DNA of 64,000 bases, taken from NCBI GenBank assembly GCA_914767885.1, contig CAJZBQ010000044.1, positions 682,001 through 746,000 on the forward strand, read 5' to 3'. The stretch is from Blepharisma stoltei. Lineage: Eukaryota; Ciliophora; Heterotrichea; Heterotrichida; Blepharismidae. Position numbers and translations under genes: made by a program. Below, piece by piece: positions 34,603-45,274 of the stretch. The number at the start of each line of letters is the position of its first letter. Within the stretch, counting starts at the first letter, position 1. Under the pieces are notes generated by a model. That model saw only the letters and a program-made list of their open reading frames with translations. It searched no databases and was not told the origin of the DNA.

Positions 34603-35811
34603 ATGCAACTTAGTTCACAGAATCTACTCAATTTGCTTAATTTTCAAAAAGATTCTGCTGAAGAAGACTACAATAAAAAAGGAAAACAAGCTCAAGTCCA
34701 ACACGATCAAATTTCCCTTTCTCAACAGTTAACTTATGAAGAGCTAAAAGCTAAAAGATCTGAGATATTACAAAGCCCCAATAATCCAGAAAAAGAAGAA
34801 GATTACAGGAAAACTTGCTCATTTTTGGAAAGCAATAATCTTATTGCAGATCCAGAAATCCATCAGGCTCACCAAGAATTTATAAACACTTATCATCATA
34901 TCACATCTCTTTATCTCTTTTCTAATGATAGTGGCAGAGCTAAATTGTTTATTTATGACACTGAAAGTGAACGTGAAGAAATAAAGCTACTAGAAATTCC
35001 AGAGCCATTAGATTGAGGCAGCTGCGCTGTCCAACTTCCTAATGGTGAATTATTCTGCTATGGTAAAAATTATCCAACTTCTGGGATTACATTGATAATT
35101 GGTACAGACTATAAAGCTCGACTTCAGCCTTCCGGAGAGTCTTGCCGATTCTCATCAGCTATATATTTTAACAGATCTGTATATTGCTTTGGTGGATGAG
35201 ACGAAAATCACAAATCTTTAAGTCTATCAGAGAGATTTGATTTGGATGAGAGCAGATGGATTAAATTAGCCCAAATGCCTCAAATTGATTGCTATTGCCA
35301 TAGTATTATCTTTAGTGGTAATATTTTGATTTCTGGATTACTAAACCTCTTTCTCATTGCAATTGAGCAAATATTTTATTCCACGTGGATTTTTTTTTTA
35401 AAATTAAATTATATTTTAAATTTAAATTTCTTTTGATAGCTATTACTTATAGATTAAAATATTTATATAAAAATAAGTTTTTAAATTGTTTATGGAGGTA
35501 TAAGTAAAAATCTTCTTTTATATTCAACTGATATTGACTCGTTCTCACAAATTTCTTATGACTTTGGAAAGGATAAAAGAAAGATATTGATAAATGGAGA
35601 GAGAATATATTTGATTCAGCACAGTGGACAAATTTATGAAAGTGAAATTGGAGATATTTATGAGTGGTATTTAGTTGGAAAATCAATAATTTATTTTTAT
35701 GCTCAAGTTTATTGGGTATATAATAAAGGATGCATATACTTTGGGTGCAATGGTGCTGACAAAAATTATTATAAGTTTAGTTTAGATAAAACAGTGGTGA
35801 CTAAGCTCTAG
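34603..35811 (+). CDS. Kelch-like repeat protein with one IES
   Basis: 349 aa after removing 159 bp (35342-35500). An N-terminal acidic coiled segment (residues 1-90) precedes a kelch/beta-propeller-like region: CAVQLPNGELFCYGKN, SSAIYFNRSVYCFGGWDENH, CHSIIFSGNILISG. The junction reads ISGLL-SKNLLLYSTD. TGA encodes Trp at 35014 and 35197. Kelch proteins often serve as binding platforms; the partner is unknown. The IES position could shift by 3 bp. Confidence 0.74.
35342..35500. other. 159-bp IES in the kelch-like gene
   Basis: TA 35342-43 and 35501-02. AT-rich interior with stops. Left end TAAACCTCTTTCTC, right end (complement) TATACCTCCATAAAC: weakly inverted. Confidence 0.66.
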
Positions 35812-36405
35812 CACAGTGCTTTATTTATAATAAATAAAATTAAGCTTTTTAGGGAATATCTGCAATGATGCATCTTAAATGAAAATTTTAATATTTATTT
35901 TAAGGATTTAATTGCTCGACACGCGTTCGTTAAATATGGAAGGATTGTCGTGCAAATATGGCAATTAGTATAGAAAGTGAAACTGTTTTTGAATAAATCC
36001 TTTTATTCACAGATTCTAATTCTATAGCTACCGATAGCAGCTATATAGTCTTTTTAAATTGTATTGCGATGATTTGCTTATCTAATTATCTGATCTCAAT
36101 AATAAATAATTTTACATATTATGCATAATTGGAAAAGCCAAAATATCACACCAAAAATCTAAAATTATAAATAAATTCTGCAATTTCACTTTATTGCCTA
36201 TTCATCTCTATTATTTTTTTCAAAAATTCTCAAAGGACTAATTTATCTCTTTATACAAATTTATCCTAATCCTAAATCATCCCATGCTTTCTTTCCTCCA
36301 ATTTCCCCTCAATCTTCCCCTTTCCTCTAGCTATTTTCATGATCATTCATTTTTCGCCATCAATTTCTATTTCTATTCACATCTGTCACACACGTAATAA
36401 AAATA
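35812..36405. other. AT-rich intergenic region
   Basis: About 590 bp between tandem genes. No gene, repeat or clear motif seen. Confidence 0.5.
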
Positions 36406-39400
36406 ATGGAATCACATTCTAAAATCCAAGCTGAACTTATCCATCTGATCGGCGAATATGTAGCCCTACGCTTCACAGTTCCCGAAGTTACTTCCTCCAC
36501 TGAGGTAGAAGGAGATGAGCTTTATGCAATGTTCGCAGTTGACAAAAGCGGCTCAATGAGTGGGTCTCCAATGAACGACGCCAAAGGTGCAGCAGAAAGC
36601 TTGACTACCAAATTCAGAAAAATGGACATCCCAGTCGCTATTTATCCTTTTGACAGTCGAGCCAAAGAATTCTGCTCAGACGTAGTTGGATACGACACTA
36701 TCGTTGAGAATCTCCAGAAGCTAAAAGCAAGTGGTGGGACAATCTTCCAAAACGTGATGGAAATGATGGTTAAGAAAATCAGGGAGCAGCATTTAAAAAA
36801 CATTTTTGTTGTCTGGCTTACTGATGGCCAAGATAACAACGGCCTTGAATCGTTGATTCCAATAATGGACGCCCATAAGAAAGAATATGAAGACCAAGGC
36901 GTTTCGATTTCAATTCAATGCATTGGGTTTTCTTCAGAACATGATGCTACACTCTTAACGAAACTCTCCACTAGTGGAACGAGACCTGGGACTTTCCAAT
37001 ATGTCCCTGAAGGTGGCAGAATCCCAGTGGCAGTTAATAATGTGTATAATCTGGCTTTTGAGTCGACTACTTGGGCAAGATTCATAGCTAGTGAAGGGAA
37101 GAACTATAAAGTGTCAGTAGAAAAAGTGGAAGGAAAAGACGAATTGAGAGCCTTAGTATATGTCTCTGAAAATGACCTTGAAGAATGCAAGGTAGAGCTA
37201 CATAAAGGATCAGCTGTCTCTGAGTTTGAAGTCGAGCTAAACAGATCAGAAAGCAGAGGACTTGAAGACCTTGTGTTTTTGGCCACTGCATTTATTTCTT
37301 CAAAAGTTGTACAAGCATTAGAAAAAGGAATTGAAGGCGCCGGGCAGAGGCTTGCAGAAATGGCTCCACTTATTGAAGAAACAGACAGAAGGGTCGAAAA
37401 CTTGTTGGAACAGTCAAGAAGGCTGAGGCCTTATAAACAAAAGCAGTTGCAGCCTTATTTTAACGCTGCTAAAGACTTGACAACTTTCTTTTTCCAAATT
37501 ACCAAAACTTTAGGTGGCGGAGAAATTTCTAATGAAGATTTCGCTAAAATTAATGGTTTAGCAAATGCATTGTTCCTTAAAAGAAACCTCGAAAGAAAAA
37601 TCGCTAAAGAGTCTGGAGAAGGGTTAACAGCCCTTCAGCTTGGAGAAGAAGAAATCGACAGACTATCTCAAGACCTTAAAATTGAAGAAATAAGAGGCAC
37701 ATATGAAAGCCAAGCCCAAGAGCTCGGGGCTTGTTCTATTTCTCGTAAAAATTGGATTGATTGCGTATCTACTGGAGACTGCTTGTGCATCACTTTCCAA
37801 GTCGAAAGGCCTCAAAACTTGATGGGTAACCCATACGAAACTAAAGTTACAAAAATAAATGCGACCATGCTTTCTCATGACAGCTTCTTAAACTCCAACC
37901 TTTTTGAGACTAAAGCAGGACAGATCATCCAAGGGCCAAGAAATTATCAGCATGGAAAGGAGCCAGTTTTGGCTTCACAACTTGTAGATGGGCTTTTTGA
38001 TGAATATATTACTGGCTTGATGCCAATTTTCATCACAAAAGAACACTGGCAGTTTGCAAGACTCAGGCTTAAGCAGATGCTTGCGTATGCAATTAGTGTT
38101 GATGTCCTGGACTACAATGAAAACCAAGTTAAAGTTTTCCCATTCTTAATCATGGCCAGAGCCCTTTCTGAGTCTGATAAGTATTCTCAATCAATTTGCA
38201 ACCATATAGTTGATACTTGTCAACAGGTTTATTTAGAGAATAAAGACTCAATAATTCCAGATATCCATGCTAAACTTATGGAATATATCACAAACCCTAG
38301 CCTTCGCTTACTCCCCTACTTGGTTACCTAGTAAAACCATTGAAAAGCTTCTATTTTTAGTAATCACCCTCAATCTTTAACAAGCAAAAAATTATTTTAA
38401 TATAATTTTTTCTTAAGATAATAAGTAATAATTTTTGTATTGCCATCTTCATTTAATTCTATTAAATTGAACAACTAAGGCTCTGAAAAATAAATTAGAT
38501 TGAATATTTCAAATATTTACAAATTTAGATTTTAAGATCCGAAAAAATTTTGTAGAATTCTTAATCCTTCCGTTAGCGTGCAAGGCAATCCTGCCATTAA
38601 TCAAGATGAAGGGTTAGCGAATTCTATTGTTGATAACAGTGTCATTTTATGCCAGTTGCACTTTGCAAACTTAGCAGGAGATCTTCAAGAATACAGAGGA
38701 GTAGTCCCATATATATTTGAAGAAGAAGTAAGGCGCTCATTTAAGCATCATGAAGACTTGAAATTCAATGAACTTTGCCTCAAAGTTTTAGGAATAGACA
38801 TGCTTCCTTATTTCGAGCCTATCAGAACTGCACTTATGAGCGGCGAGGCTTCATATGCTGACAAGTTTAGAGTTGTGAAGCAAGGTGGAAAGCCAGAAGA
38901 TGCTAAAAAAGAAGAAAAAGGAGCCGTAGAAATAGCAGAGCAGCAAATTGAAACTCCCCAAGGAATCCAAACATTAGGAGAATATGCAACTAACACATAT
39001 AATTCTATATTAGAAGCATTTACTCCAGGCGAAAGTCTAGGAAAGCTTGGTCGAATTCTTAAGCTCTTCGGCTATGACCAAAGCTTAGAAAGCTTAGGCC
39101 TACTCACAAATGAGCAGAAATTAGCCTTCATGCTCCAGTGCATCGGCCATAAGAAAGATGCTGATCGAACTGAAGCTATCCAATCTGGAAAATTCTGCGA
39201 CCCATTTAATGCTCAAGCTGCTCACGACTGGGTGCTCCAAACTTATAAATCTACCATTGAAAAAGAAATCTTACTCCCTCCTTTAAATTGGAGCAAAATA
39301 TCAGTAAAAAAATCTAATTTTTTTATTTTTATAAATTATTTTTGACCCAATTTAATAAATAAAGCGCAAGTGGAATGCTATTTAAACAGTTTTCACGCTG

Positions 39401-40359
39401 AATCAATAAATTTTTTTATTTTAATTCTTAATAAAATAAATTAAATTCAAAGCATCGTTCTCAATCTATATTTTTTAAAATTTTTTAAAGTAAAAATTAA
39501 ATATGAAAATACTAATTTTATAAAATTAAATTTCAACTAATTTTATGAAAAAGTGCAAGTAGAATGATATTTAGCACTAATTCGATTAAATTGTTAATAA
39601 AAATAAATGAAATTCAAAACATTGTGCTCAATTTATATTTTTTTAAAGAGATTTTAATAAATTTTTTATAGTGAAAATAACCCCCTTTTAAATTGGAACA
39701 GGATTTTTTATTCGAATTTAAATGGGAAGGTAGCTTATAAGTCTCAGCTATTGAATCAAATCCAAGGCAAAGAATCTGAAAAAAGAGCAGCCATCTTTGC
39801 AATGAGTGAAGACCTAGAAGATGCAGCAGGCTGTGTATATGGGATGACACAAGGAAGCTCAGGATTCCCACAATTCATTAAAGCACTTAAGCAGCCAAAC
39901 ATCCCTCATATCATTGAGAAAGTAAAAATGATTACTTTGGGACATTTTGAAGGAGTTAAGCTCATTTTGGACGAAATTCCAGGCACAATCGATTTTGTGC
40001 AATGGAAACCGACGAAGAAAACAGTCCATGAGATTTGGAAAGTTCACAAAGATGCAGGGACAAAAGAGCAATGGCAAGAAGCATTCCCTCATAAGTTTGA
40101 CTATTTTGATCATATTTACTTGAGAATGCAAGGAGTTTTTGTGCCTTATAGCAAGCCAAAGAAAAACGTAACTGATCAGAGGCATTGGGAAGGAAAAGAT
40201 AGGACTAAGAGGTCTCCAAGGCCAGCTGGAAGTGGCAGAGGTAGAGGTAGAGGCAGAGGTGGCAGGGGTGGCAGAGGTGGCAGAGGTGGCAGAGGTGGTA
40301 GAGCTGCACCGAGAGGAGGAAGAGGTGGCAGAGGAAGAGGTTTTAGAGGAAGCCCTTAA
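36406..40359 (+). CDS. VWA-domain protein with C-terminal RGG repeats, split by two IESs
   Basis: 1,081 aa once inserts at 38325-38573 (249 bp) and 39272-39730 (459 bp) are removed; both are frame-neutral. The N-terminal VWA domain carries the MIDAS motif DKSGSMSGS (about residue 46) and later VWLTDGQDNNG. A long helical middle follows. The tail is a glycine/arginine-rich RGG array (residues about 1030-1080), as in RNA-binding proteins. Joined segments read PYLV-SVQGNPAINQ and EKEIL-AYKSQLLNQ. The VWA plus RGG combination suggests an RNP factor; no named orthologue recognised. Confidence 0.8.
38325..38573. mobile_element. 249-bp IES in the VWA gene
   Basis: TA 38325-26 and 38574-75. The unexcised frame stops at TAG within 6 bp. 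The right half (TTTACAAATTTAGATTTTAA, GATCCGAAAAAATTTT) resembles a degenerate family-1 interior; the terminal repeats are decayed. Confidence 0.78.
39272..39730. mobile_element. 459-bp IES with TTTAAATTGG termini in the VWA gene
   Basis: TA 39272-73 and 39731-32. Left TACTCCCTCCTTTAAATTGG, right complement CCTTCCCATTTAAATTCG, with an internal CCCCCTTTTAAATTGGAAC. Removal is in frame (153 codons' length). It represents a second terminal type, also seen at 53723-54420 and 57657-58329. Confidence 0.87.
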
Positions 40360-40451
40360 ATAAATTAATCATCTTTCACAATTCTTTTTTATAATTTTTA
40401 AATTATTATCTAAACTAATCATATTTAATGATATTACCCTATTAAGCTAAT

Positions 40452-41201
40452 TTATTTTGCAGGAGGCGGAGGGAAGTAGATAGGCTGCATAGCTTCTTTA
40501 GAGTTCGGGAGATTTTTCAAGCGTTCCTCATTTGTGATCTTCCACTGCTCAAAATTTGGGATTGCTCTGCCTTGGAATTGAAAATCATGAATAAAATGGC
40601 AATTATCACCACGCGCACATCCAATTGTTGAGTGGAAATTTCTGCAAGGTAAAGTTTTGAACCCTGGAGGCTTATTTGTGAGTGGATTTATGAGGAATGG
40701 CTTCTTCATTGCTGGATTAGTGGTGAGAGGGTTTGGAGGATACCCTGGCATTGGCTGGTAGACAGGGTTCATAGGAGGATAATATCCTGGGTTTATAACT
40801 GGAGACGCATATGAGTTAGGCATCATTGGCATCGGCATCATAGGATTAGGAGCCATTGGCATCATATAAGGGTTATATGGATTCATAGGGTTTGGCATTG
40901 GAGAAGGTGTATACATAGGCATGGTAGGCTGTGGGGGCATTGCTTTTACCTCTGACTCTTTTAAGCTATGGAATTGGAAGTTCATTGGAGGGCTATAGCT
41001 TTCAATCGGAATTTGGGAATTTTGAATTGGTAGGTCTTGAGGAGCTTCTTTTATTGAGATTGTCTGAATGTGGCATCCTTGCTGAATATATATTACTCTA
41101 TATGGAGGAATTTTCATAACGCTTATATTTAAAGATGAACTTGCTCCAGTATCTCTAGGCATTTTTGGAATCTCGCTTTCTCTTTGATAGACACATTTCA
41201 T
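40452..41201 (-). CDS. CCCH zinc-finger protein, Pro/Met-rich
   Basis: About 249 aa from the first ATG (MKCVYQRESE). The middle (residues 90-180) is a Pro/Met/Asn/Tyr low-complexity stretch. A single CCCH finger near the C-terminus reads CRNFHSTIGCARGDNCHFIH (C-x8-C-x5-C-x3-H), the type that binds RNA or A-rich sequence. The open frame extends upstream to about 41258 without ATG, where a MITE-like IES begins, so the start might lie beyond it; a candidate upstream exon hits a TAG, which favours the internal ATG. Confidence 0.78.
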   Translation of the reverse strand: MKCVYQRESEIPKMPRDTGASSSLNISVMKIPPYRVIYIQQGCHIQTISIKEAPQDLPIQNSQIPIESYSPPMNFQFHSLKESEVKAMPPQPTMPMYTPSPMPNPMNPYNPYMMPMAPNPMMPMPMMPNSYASPVINPGYYPPMNPVYQPMPGYPPNPLTTNPAMKKPFLINPLTNKPPGFKTLPCRNFHSTIGCARGDNCHFIHDFQFQGRAIPNFEQWKITNEERLKNLPNSKEAMQPIYFPPPPAK

Positions 41202-41258
41202 GTTTTCTGATTCTCTTCTTGTTTCTTCTATATTTTCCAAACTTTCAGCTTTTTTTCT

Positions 41259-41646
41259 TACTCCCCCCCCCCCCTCCGTGAGCGAACAAAAAAATTTTGT
41301 TCGCTCACGGAGGGGGGTTAATTTTTTTTTTTAAAAAAAATTTATATATATAAATTTATAAAAAATATTTTTTTCGAAATTTAAAAAAATCCTAATTTGC
41401 AAAAATTGGGAAGCAAATATTAATTTAATTTGCAAAATTTATATTTTAAAACGCAATTTGTTTAAAATTAAACAGAATTAGCTCTAGATTTCATTATACT
41501 AATTATCACTTATATATCAAAATTTTTTTCCATTAAAATTTTTTCTATTAAAAAAAATTTTTGTTCACTCACGGAGGGTGGGTTTTTGGTCAAAAAATGG
41601 CGATTTTTCTAATGGTTTTGTTCGCTCACGGAGGGGGGGGGGGAGT
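41259..41646. mobile_element. Family-1 MITE-like IES upstream of the CCCH gene
   Basis: TA 41259-60 and 41647-48, 388 bp. A C13 run starts the left end, followed by TCCGTGAGCGAAC and its immediate inverted copy (41274-41317); right GTTCGCTCACGGAGGG with a long G run. Core reverse GAATTAGCTCTAGATTTCAT at about 41476. One of the best-preserved copies. Confidence 0.88.
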
Positions 41647-41714
41647 TACACTTTTGTGAAATTTCTATAGTATTTTTTTAAAAAATTTTAAAATATTCCG
41701 TAATTTCATAAAAT

Positions 41715-43076
41715 TTACCCATAAAGATTTAGGCAATTTTTTATTAAAGGTTCTATGTTATTATTACTCTTATCAATGTTATATTCAACTTTTGGGATCA
41801 TATTTTCCAAAACACGCTGTATAGAAGCTTCTTTTTCTTTTTCCTAAATAATGTTTACCTTTGTATTAAATTCTTTTTCAGACTGTAACTCATGCTTCCT
41901 TAGGTCAGTGATGTTATGGATTTCATGCTCCTCAGCGTCAGGAACATATTGAGGGCGTTTTGTAGCACAGTCAGCATTGGGTTCATCACTTCGCCAAAAA
42001 TACTTGACCCGCTCTAAGCGGTCTTCATCAAATCTATTATAATTAGTTTAAGTTCCTTATTATATAAAACATACCTCACATGTCTTTTAAGAGAATAATC
42101 TTCATCATTATCATTTTTATTTTCCATAATTTCAGTTTCTTCCAAAGTTTCTTCTCTAGGATGCTTAGCTGGCAGCTCAGCTACAACATCACTAGGAATT
42201 GGATTTGGCTTAGCTTCAATAGGCTGCTTCATTTCTTTTCATTTTTTTCTCAAAGCTCCTGCTTTAGTTTGTAAATTAATATCAGAATGTTTACATATAC
42301 TTTTTACTGCTTTATATATTTTAGTTCTTTCAAGGATATCTAAATTTACGACAATTTTGTTTAAGCAAGATATACCATTTATAATAATTGAGGTATTAAT
42401 TATCTATTTATTATAAGAAATGACAGAAATATGAAATATTTTTAAATAATTATAGATAGGTATAAAATCCGATGCAGTACTGAAATTTCTTCGGAGTTAG
42501 AGCTTTGAACTAGTTCATTGATTCATTTGCCGAGGGTTTCAATGCCACCTACGCTAACTCGCCCTTAAGTATGAACAAGAGTTTTTGCTCTCTTCTAAGA
42601 GGTTTAAAAAACTATGCTAAATTACTTAATAACGATTGTTTTTGGATTTTTAAAAAAATCGTAATATGTAAATATATTTGAATAGAAAAATCTAAAATTT
42701 ACATTTAATGCAAAATGTCTATTATAATAATAGAATTGCGAGATATCTTGCTATTGAAATAATTATTATAAAAAATATATAGAAATTTTTTATGTAAAAA
42801 AAATTTTTTTGCGTTTATTTTACCAACATAGGCATTTTTTGAAGGTTTGTTTTTACTCTTAAAGAAAGGAGTGAAGAATCTGTTGTATACAGCTTTTGAG
42901 TTTTCTTTCGTTTCGAGGAGACTTTGAATGAGGATAGATTTTTCTTCGGTGGAAGAAGCAGATTCCATAAGTTGGACGAATTGGCTCACAAGCCGAGGGT
43001 CTTGAAGGCCACCATCTGGTCCTGAGATGTCAGTCAGTTTGTTTTGGAGTTCAGTGAACGAGTTGCTTCTGATCAT
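41715..43076 (-). CDS. PNUTS-like protein with TFIIS N-terminal (LW) domain, three inserts and one intron
   Basis: 321 aa after removing 266 bp (42555-42820), 83 bp (42380-42462), 32 bp (42040-42071) and a 15-nt intron (41844-41858). Reassembled residues about 85-165 form a TFIIS-N/LW domain: ETLGKWINELVQSSN, VLHRIL-NGISCLNKIVVNLD, ILERTKIYKAVKSICKHSD and KAGALRKKWKEM. A later KRHVRYNRFDEDRLERVKYF resembles the PP1-docking region of PNUTS/PPP1R10 with Tyr in place of the final aromatic. The domain is used by transcription elongation factors. The PNUTS label is inference; the LW domain is strong. Confidence 0.74.
41844..41858 (-). other. 15-nt spliceosomal intron
   Basis: GTAAACATTATTTAG in the PNUTS-like gene; removal joins EFNTK to EKEKEAS. 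Confidence 0.84.
42040..42071. other. 32-bp TA-bounded insert
   Basis: TA 42040-41 and 42072-73. Removal joins RHVRY to NRFDEDRLE in frame; unremoved it leads to TAG. If an IES, it is the shortest in the window. A longer-than-usual intron is the alternative, but the canonical 15/16-nt size does not fit. Confidence 0.6.
42380..42462. other. 83-bp IES in the PNUTS-like gene
   Basis: TA 42380-81 and 42463-64. Excision joins VLHRIL to NGISCLNK within the LW domain. Ends TATACCTATC and (complement) TATAATAATTG. Confidence 0.74.
42555..42820. other. 266-bp IES in the PNUTS-like gene
   Basis: TA 42555-56 and 42821-22. Excision joins NAYVG to SVGGIETLGKW in frame. A GGT repeat offers an alternative edge a few bases away. 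Confidence 0.72.
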
Positions 43077-43486
43077 CCTAGCAAATTATATTTACCATTT
43101 ATTCTCTTTAGTTCAAATGAAATAGAAGAAGAAAGGAGTCACAAAGGTGATGGGACAAAGAAGGAAATGAAATGAGGAGCTATCGGCAAGGAAAAATAAA
43201 ATAATTACTGGTAATTTTTAATAGAGATAGAGATATTGAGGAGTTTGTTATATTATTAATAAAACTTTTAAATGTTTAATATATGGCTCTGATAGAGCTG
43301 AACCTTTATTTGAATAAAAAAACTAATTGTAGTTAACTATTATAATTGATTGAAAAATTATTTAAAATATTTGTGGATTAATAATCTGGCAATTTGAAAT
43401 TACGGCCACAAAATGTTTATAGGCGAATGCCTAATAAGTTCAAGAAGCTGATTATAATAATTTACTAAAGTATCATTATTATATAA

Positions 43487-45274
43487 TTATGAACTAGTAT
43501 CTAACAGAAAATCTAAATTCTCCTCCCCAAACTCATCCATGTCCTCGTAATTGAAAAACTCATCAACTTCTAAATCGTCTCTTTTATAACTTCCGTCATT
43601 TGAGCTGGTTTTACTGTTTTTTCCTTCGTCCATGTTATGTGACATATCCATATTTCCATCATTGATTTTTGGTCTTTTTTCTGGGCTTCCTGGTATATGA
43701 GTAATAGGCAAATTATTGTCTCTCATAAAAAGCTGGCTTGGGAGCTCTTGGCCATTAGATTGTATATACGTTGCCATCATCACTAGAACTTGCTCGATAC
43801 CTCTCATTTTTTCCTTGCTCCATTTATAACGCCGTTTTTTTATTATTAAAAGATAAAGAATATTTATAAATTAATTTTTTTAATTTTCATGCCTTGCTTG
43901 TTATTAATGCAGTAAGTTAGTTTCCCAGAACTGTGACGCAAGCACACGATTCTGTTCAGTTAATTCAGAGACTTTTTCTTCAAGTCTCTGAATTTCGGTT
44001 TCTGACGTTTGAGATCTTCTGTGGAGCTGGTATAATTTTTGCAATAAAGGTGATATTTCAGCTTTACTGAACGTTGACCGCTGTTGGACAGGCCAATTTG
44101 TCTCAGAGTTTTTCCTATGGATCTCTTTGAGGAGATCAGGTCTTCCCCTCAAAAAGAGAGGGTGCTTGAAAGCATGGTCTTGTCCTGCAACTCTGCAAGG
44201 GGGCACAATCAATGATCGTCACTTTAATAATATGCATTTCAATTTGAAGAAAATTCGAAAATTTTTTATAATAGTTTACCATTTTGCCAAAATTTAACAG
44301 TTTTTTCAGTCAAATGTCTCGCTATCAAAAATGCTTACTCCCCCCCCCCCCTCCGTGAGCGAACAAAACCATTAGAAAAATCGCCATTTTTTTTTTTGAC
44401 CAAAAACCCACCCTCCGTGTGAGTGAACAAAAATTTTTTTATATAGAAAAAATTTTAATGGAAAAAAAAAATTTTGATATATAAGTGATAATTAGTATAA
44501 TGAAATCTAGAGCTAATTCTGTTTAATTTTTAAAACAAATTGCGTTTTAAAACATAAATTTTGCAAATTAAATTAATATTTGCTTTCCCAATTTTTGCAA
44601 ATTAGGATTTTTTAAATTTCGAAAAAAAAATATTTTTTATAAAATTTTATATATAAATTTTTTTAAAAAAAAAAAAATTAACCCCCTCCGTGAGTGAACA
44701 AAATTTTTTTTTTGTTCGCTCACGGAGGGGGGGGGAGTTAGAAGCTAGGAAATATCGCACTATCAAAAATGCACGGTTATTTCACATGGAGCCACTCTGC
44801 ACTTGTGGAAGTCATACATATAGCGTCTGCCCCGCATTAGATTGCCTCTGCGAGGGTTTTCTGCAGCAGCTTGGAGCTCTGACGAGCCACTTAAAGGTGG
44901 CAAGTCAACTCCAAGTTGACAATTCCTTGCAAAAGAGATGCTTTTGTCAGCTAGGAGTTGGCTTGTCACCTTTAGGTGGCTCGTCAGAGCTCCAAGTTGC
45001 TGCAGAAAACCCTCGCAAAGGCAATCTAATGCGGGACAGACGCTATATTCAACTGACGTACAAAACTTGCAAGATTGTTGTGTTTGAAGTACCTGGGGAG
45101 GACCTTCTCACTGAACTCATTAACATTTTTGATAGCGAAGGCTGTGCCATCTTCAGTTCAAGAGACTAGTTCGCCTGACTCTTCTTGCTCAAGCATGTCA
45201 TATGTTTTTTTTAAGAAGGATGCGGGTATTGATGCTGAAGACTTCTTTTTCATATATTTTATAAACTTTGCCAT
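43487..45274 (-). CDS. Heat-shock transcription factor (HSF-type), interrupted by three IESs
   Basis: 287 aa once 227 bp (44819-45045), 604 bp (44190-44793) and 93 bp (43825-43917) are removed; 864 nt remain, an exact codon multiple. The HSF DNA-binding domain reads [35 protein letters not shown], then [20 protein letters not shown] across two junctions and [16 protein letters not shown]. An oligomerisation coiled coil follows ([18 protein letters not shown]), and the C-terminus has acidic/aromatic activation-like residues ([19 protein letters not shown]). HSFs bind nGAAn repeats. Trp appears as TGA in SWT. Confidence 0.93.
43825..43917. other. 93-bp IES in HSF
   Basis: TA 43825-26 and 43918-19. 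Excision joins SQFWET to [12 protein letters not shown] in frame. A second TA pairing (43827-28 with 43904-05) also works. Confidence 0.7.
44190..44793. mobile_element. 604-bp non-TA IES in HSF with a nested MITE
   Basis: Bounded by 8-bp direct repeats ACTCTGCA (44190-97 and 44794-801; complement TGCAGAGT). Excision reads [11 protein letters not shown], the exact HSF continuation. A family-1 element sits inside at 44336-44738. The boundaries lack TA; terminal inverted similarity is weak. Confidence 0.86.
44336..44738. mobile_element. Family-1 MITE-like element nested in the HSF IES
   Basis: TA 44336-37 and 44739-40, 403 bp. Left end C11 then TCCGTGAGCGAAC, repeated about 65 bp inwards; right end an adjacent hairpin of the same motif then G9AGTTA. 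Core GATAATTAGTATAATGAAA at about 44487. Nearly identical, in reverse, to the copy at 41259-41646. Confidence 0.9.
44819..45045. other. 227-bp palindromic IES in HSF
   Basis: Arms of about 100 bp (44819-44918 and complement of 44948-45047) with few mismatches, starting TATAGCGTCTG. Excision at TA joins RQLN to MYDFHK. The loop contains partial repeats AAGTTGAC/TCAACTCC. It could fold into a long hairpin. Confidence 0.9.

Noticed and set aside
38578-39345. Separate genes at 36406-38331, 38578-39345 and 39751-40359
   Set aside because: Removing the two TA-bounded inserts gives one continuous frame, and the inner frames lack genuine start codons (for example GTG at 38578).
40230-40350. Tandem GGCAGAGGT-like repeats as a CRISPR or satellite array
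   Set aside because: They are in-frame codons of the RGG tail of the VWA protein; no spacers.
44690-45169. Plus-strand ORF of 159 codons over the HSF locus
   Set aside because: It crosses two IES boundaries and the palindrome arms, and lies antisense to the clear HSF coding sequence.
43487-45274. HSF as a decayed pseudogene
   Set aside because: All disruptions resolve to exact direct-repeat excisions that leave an intact codon-multiple frame; a pseudogene would show scattered lesions.
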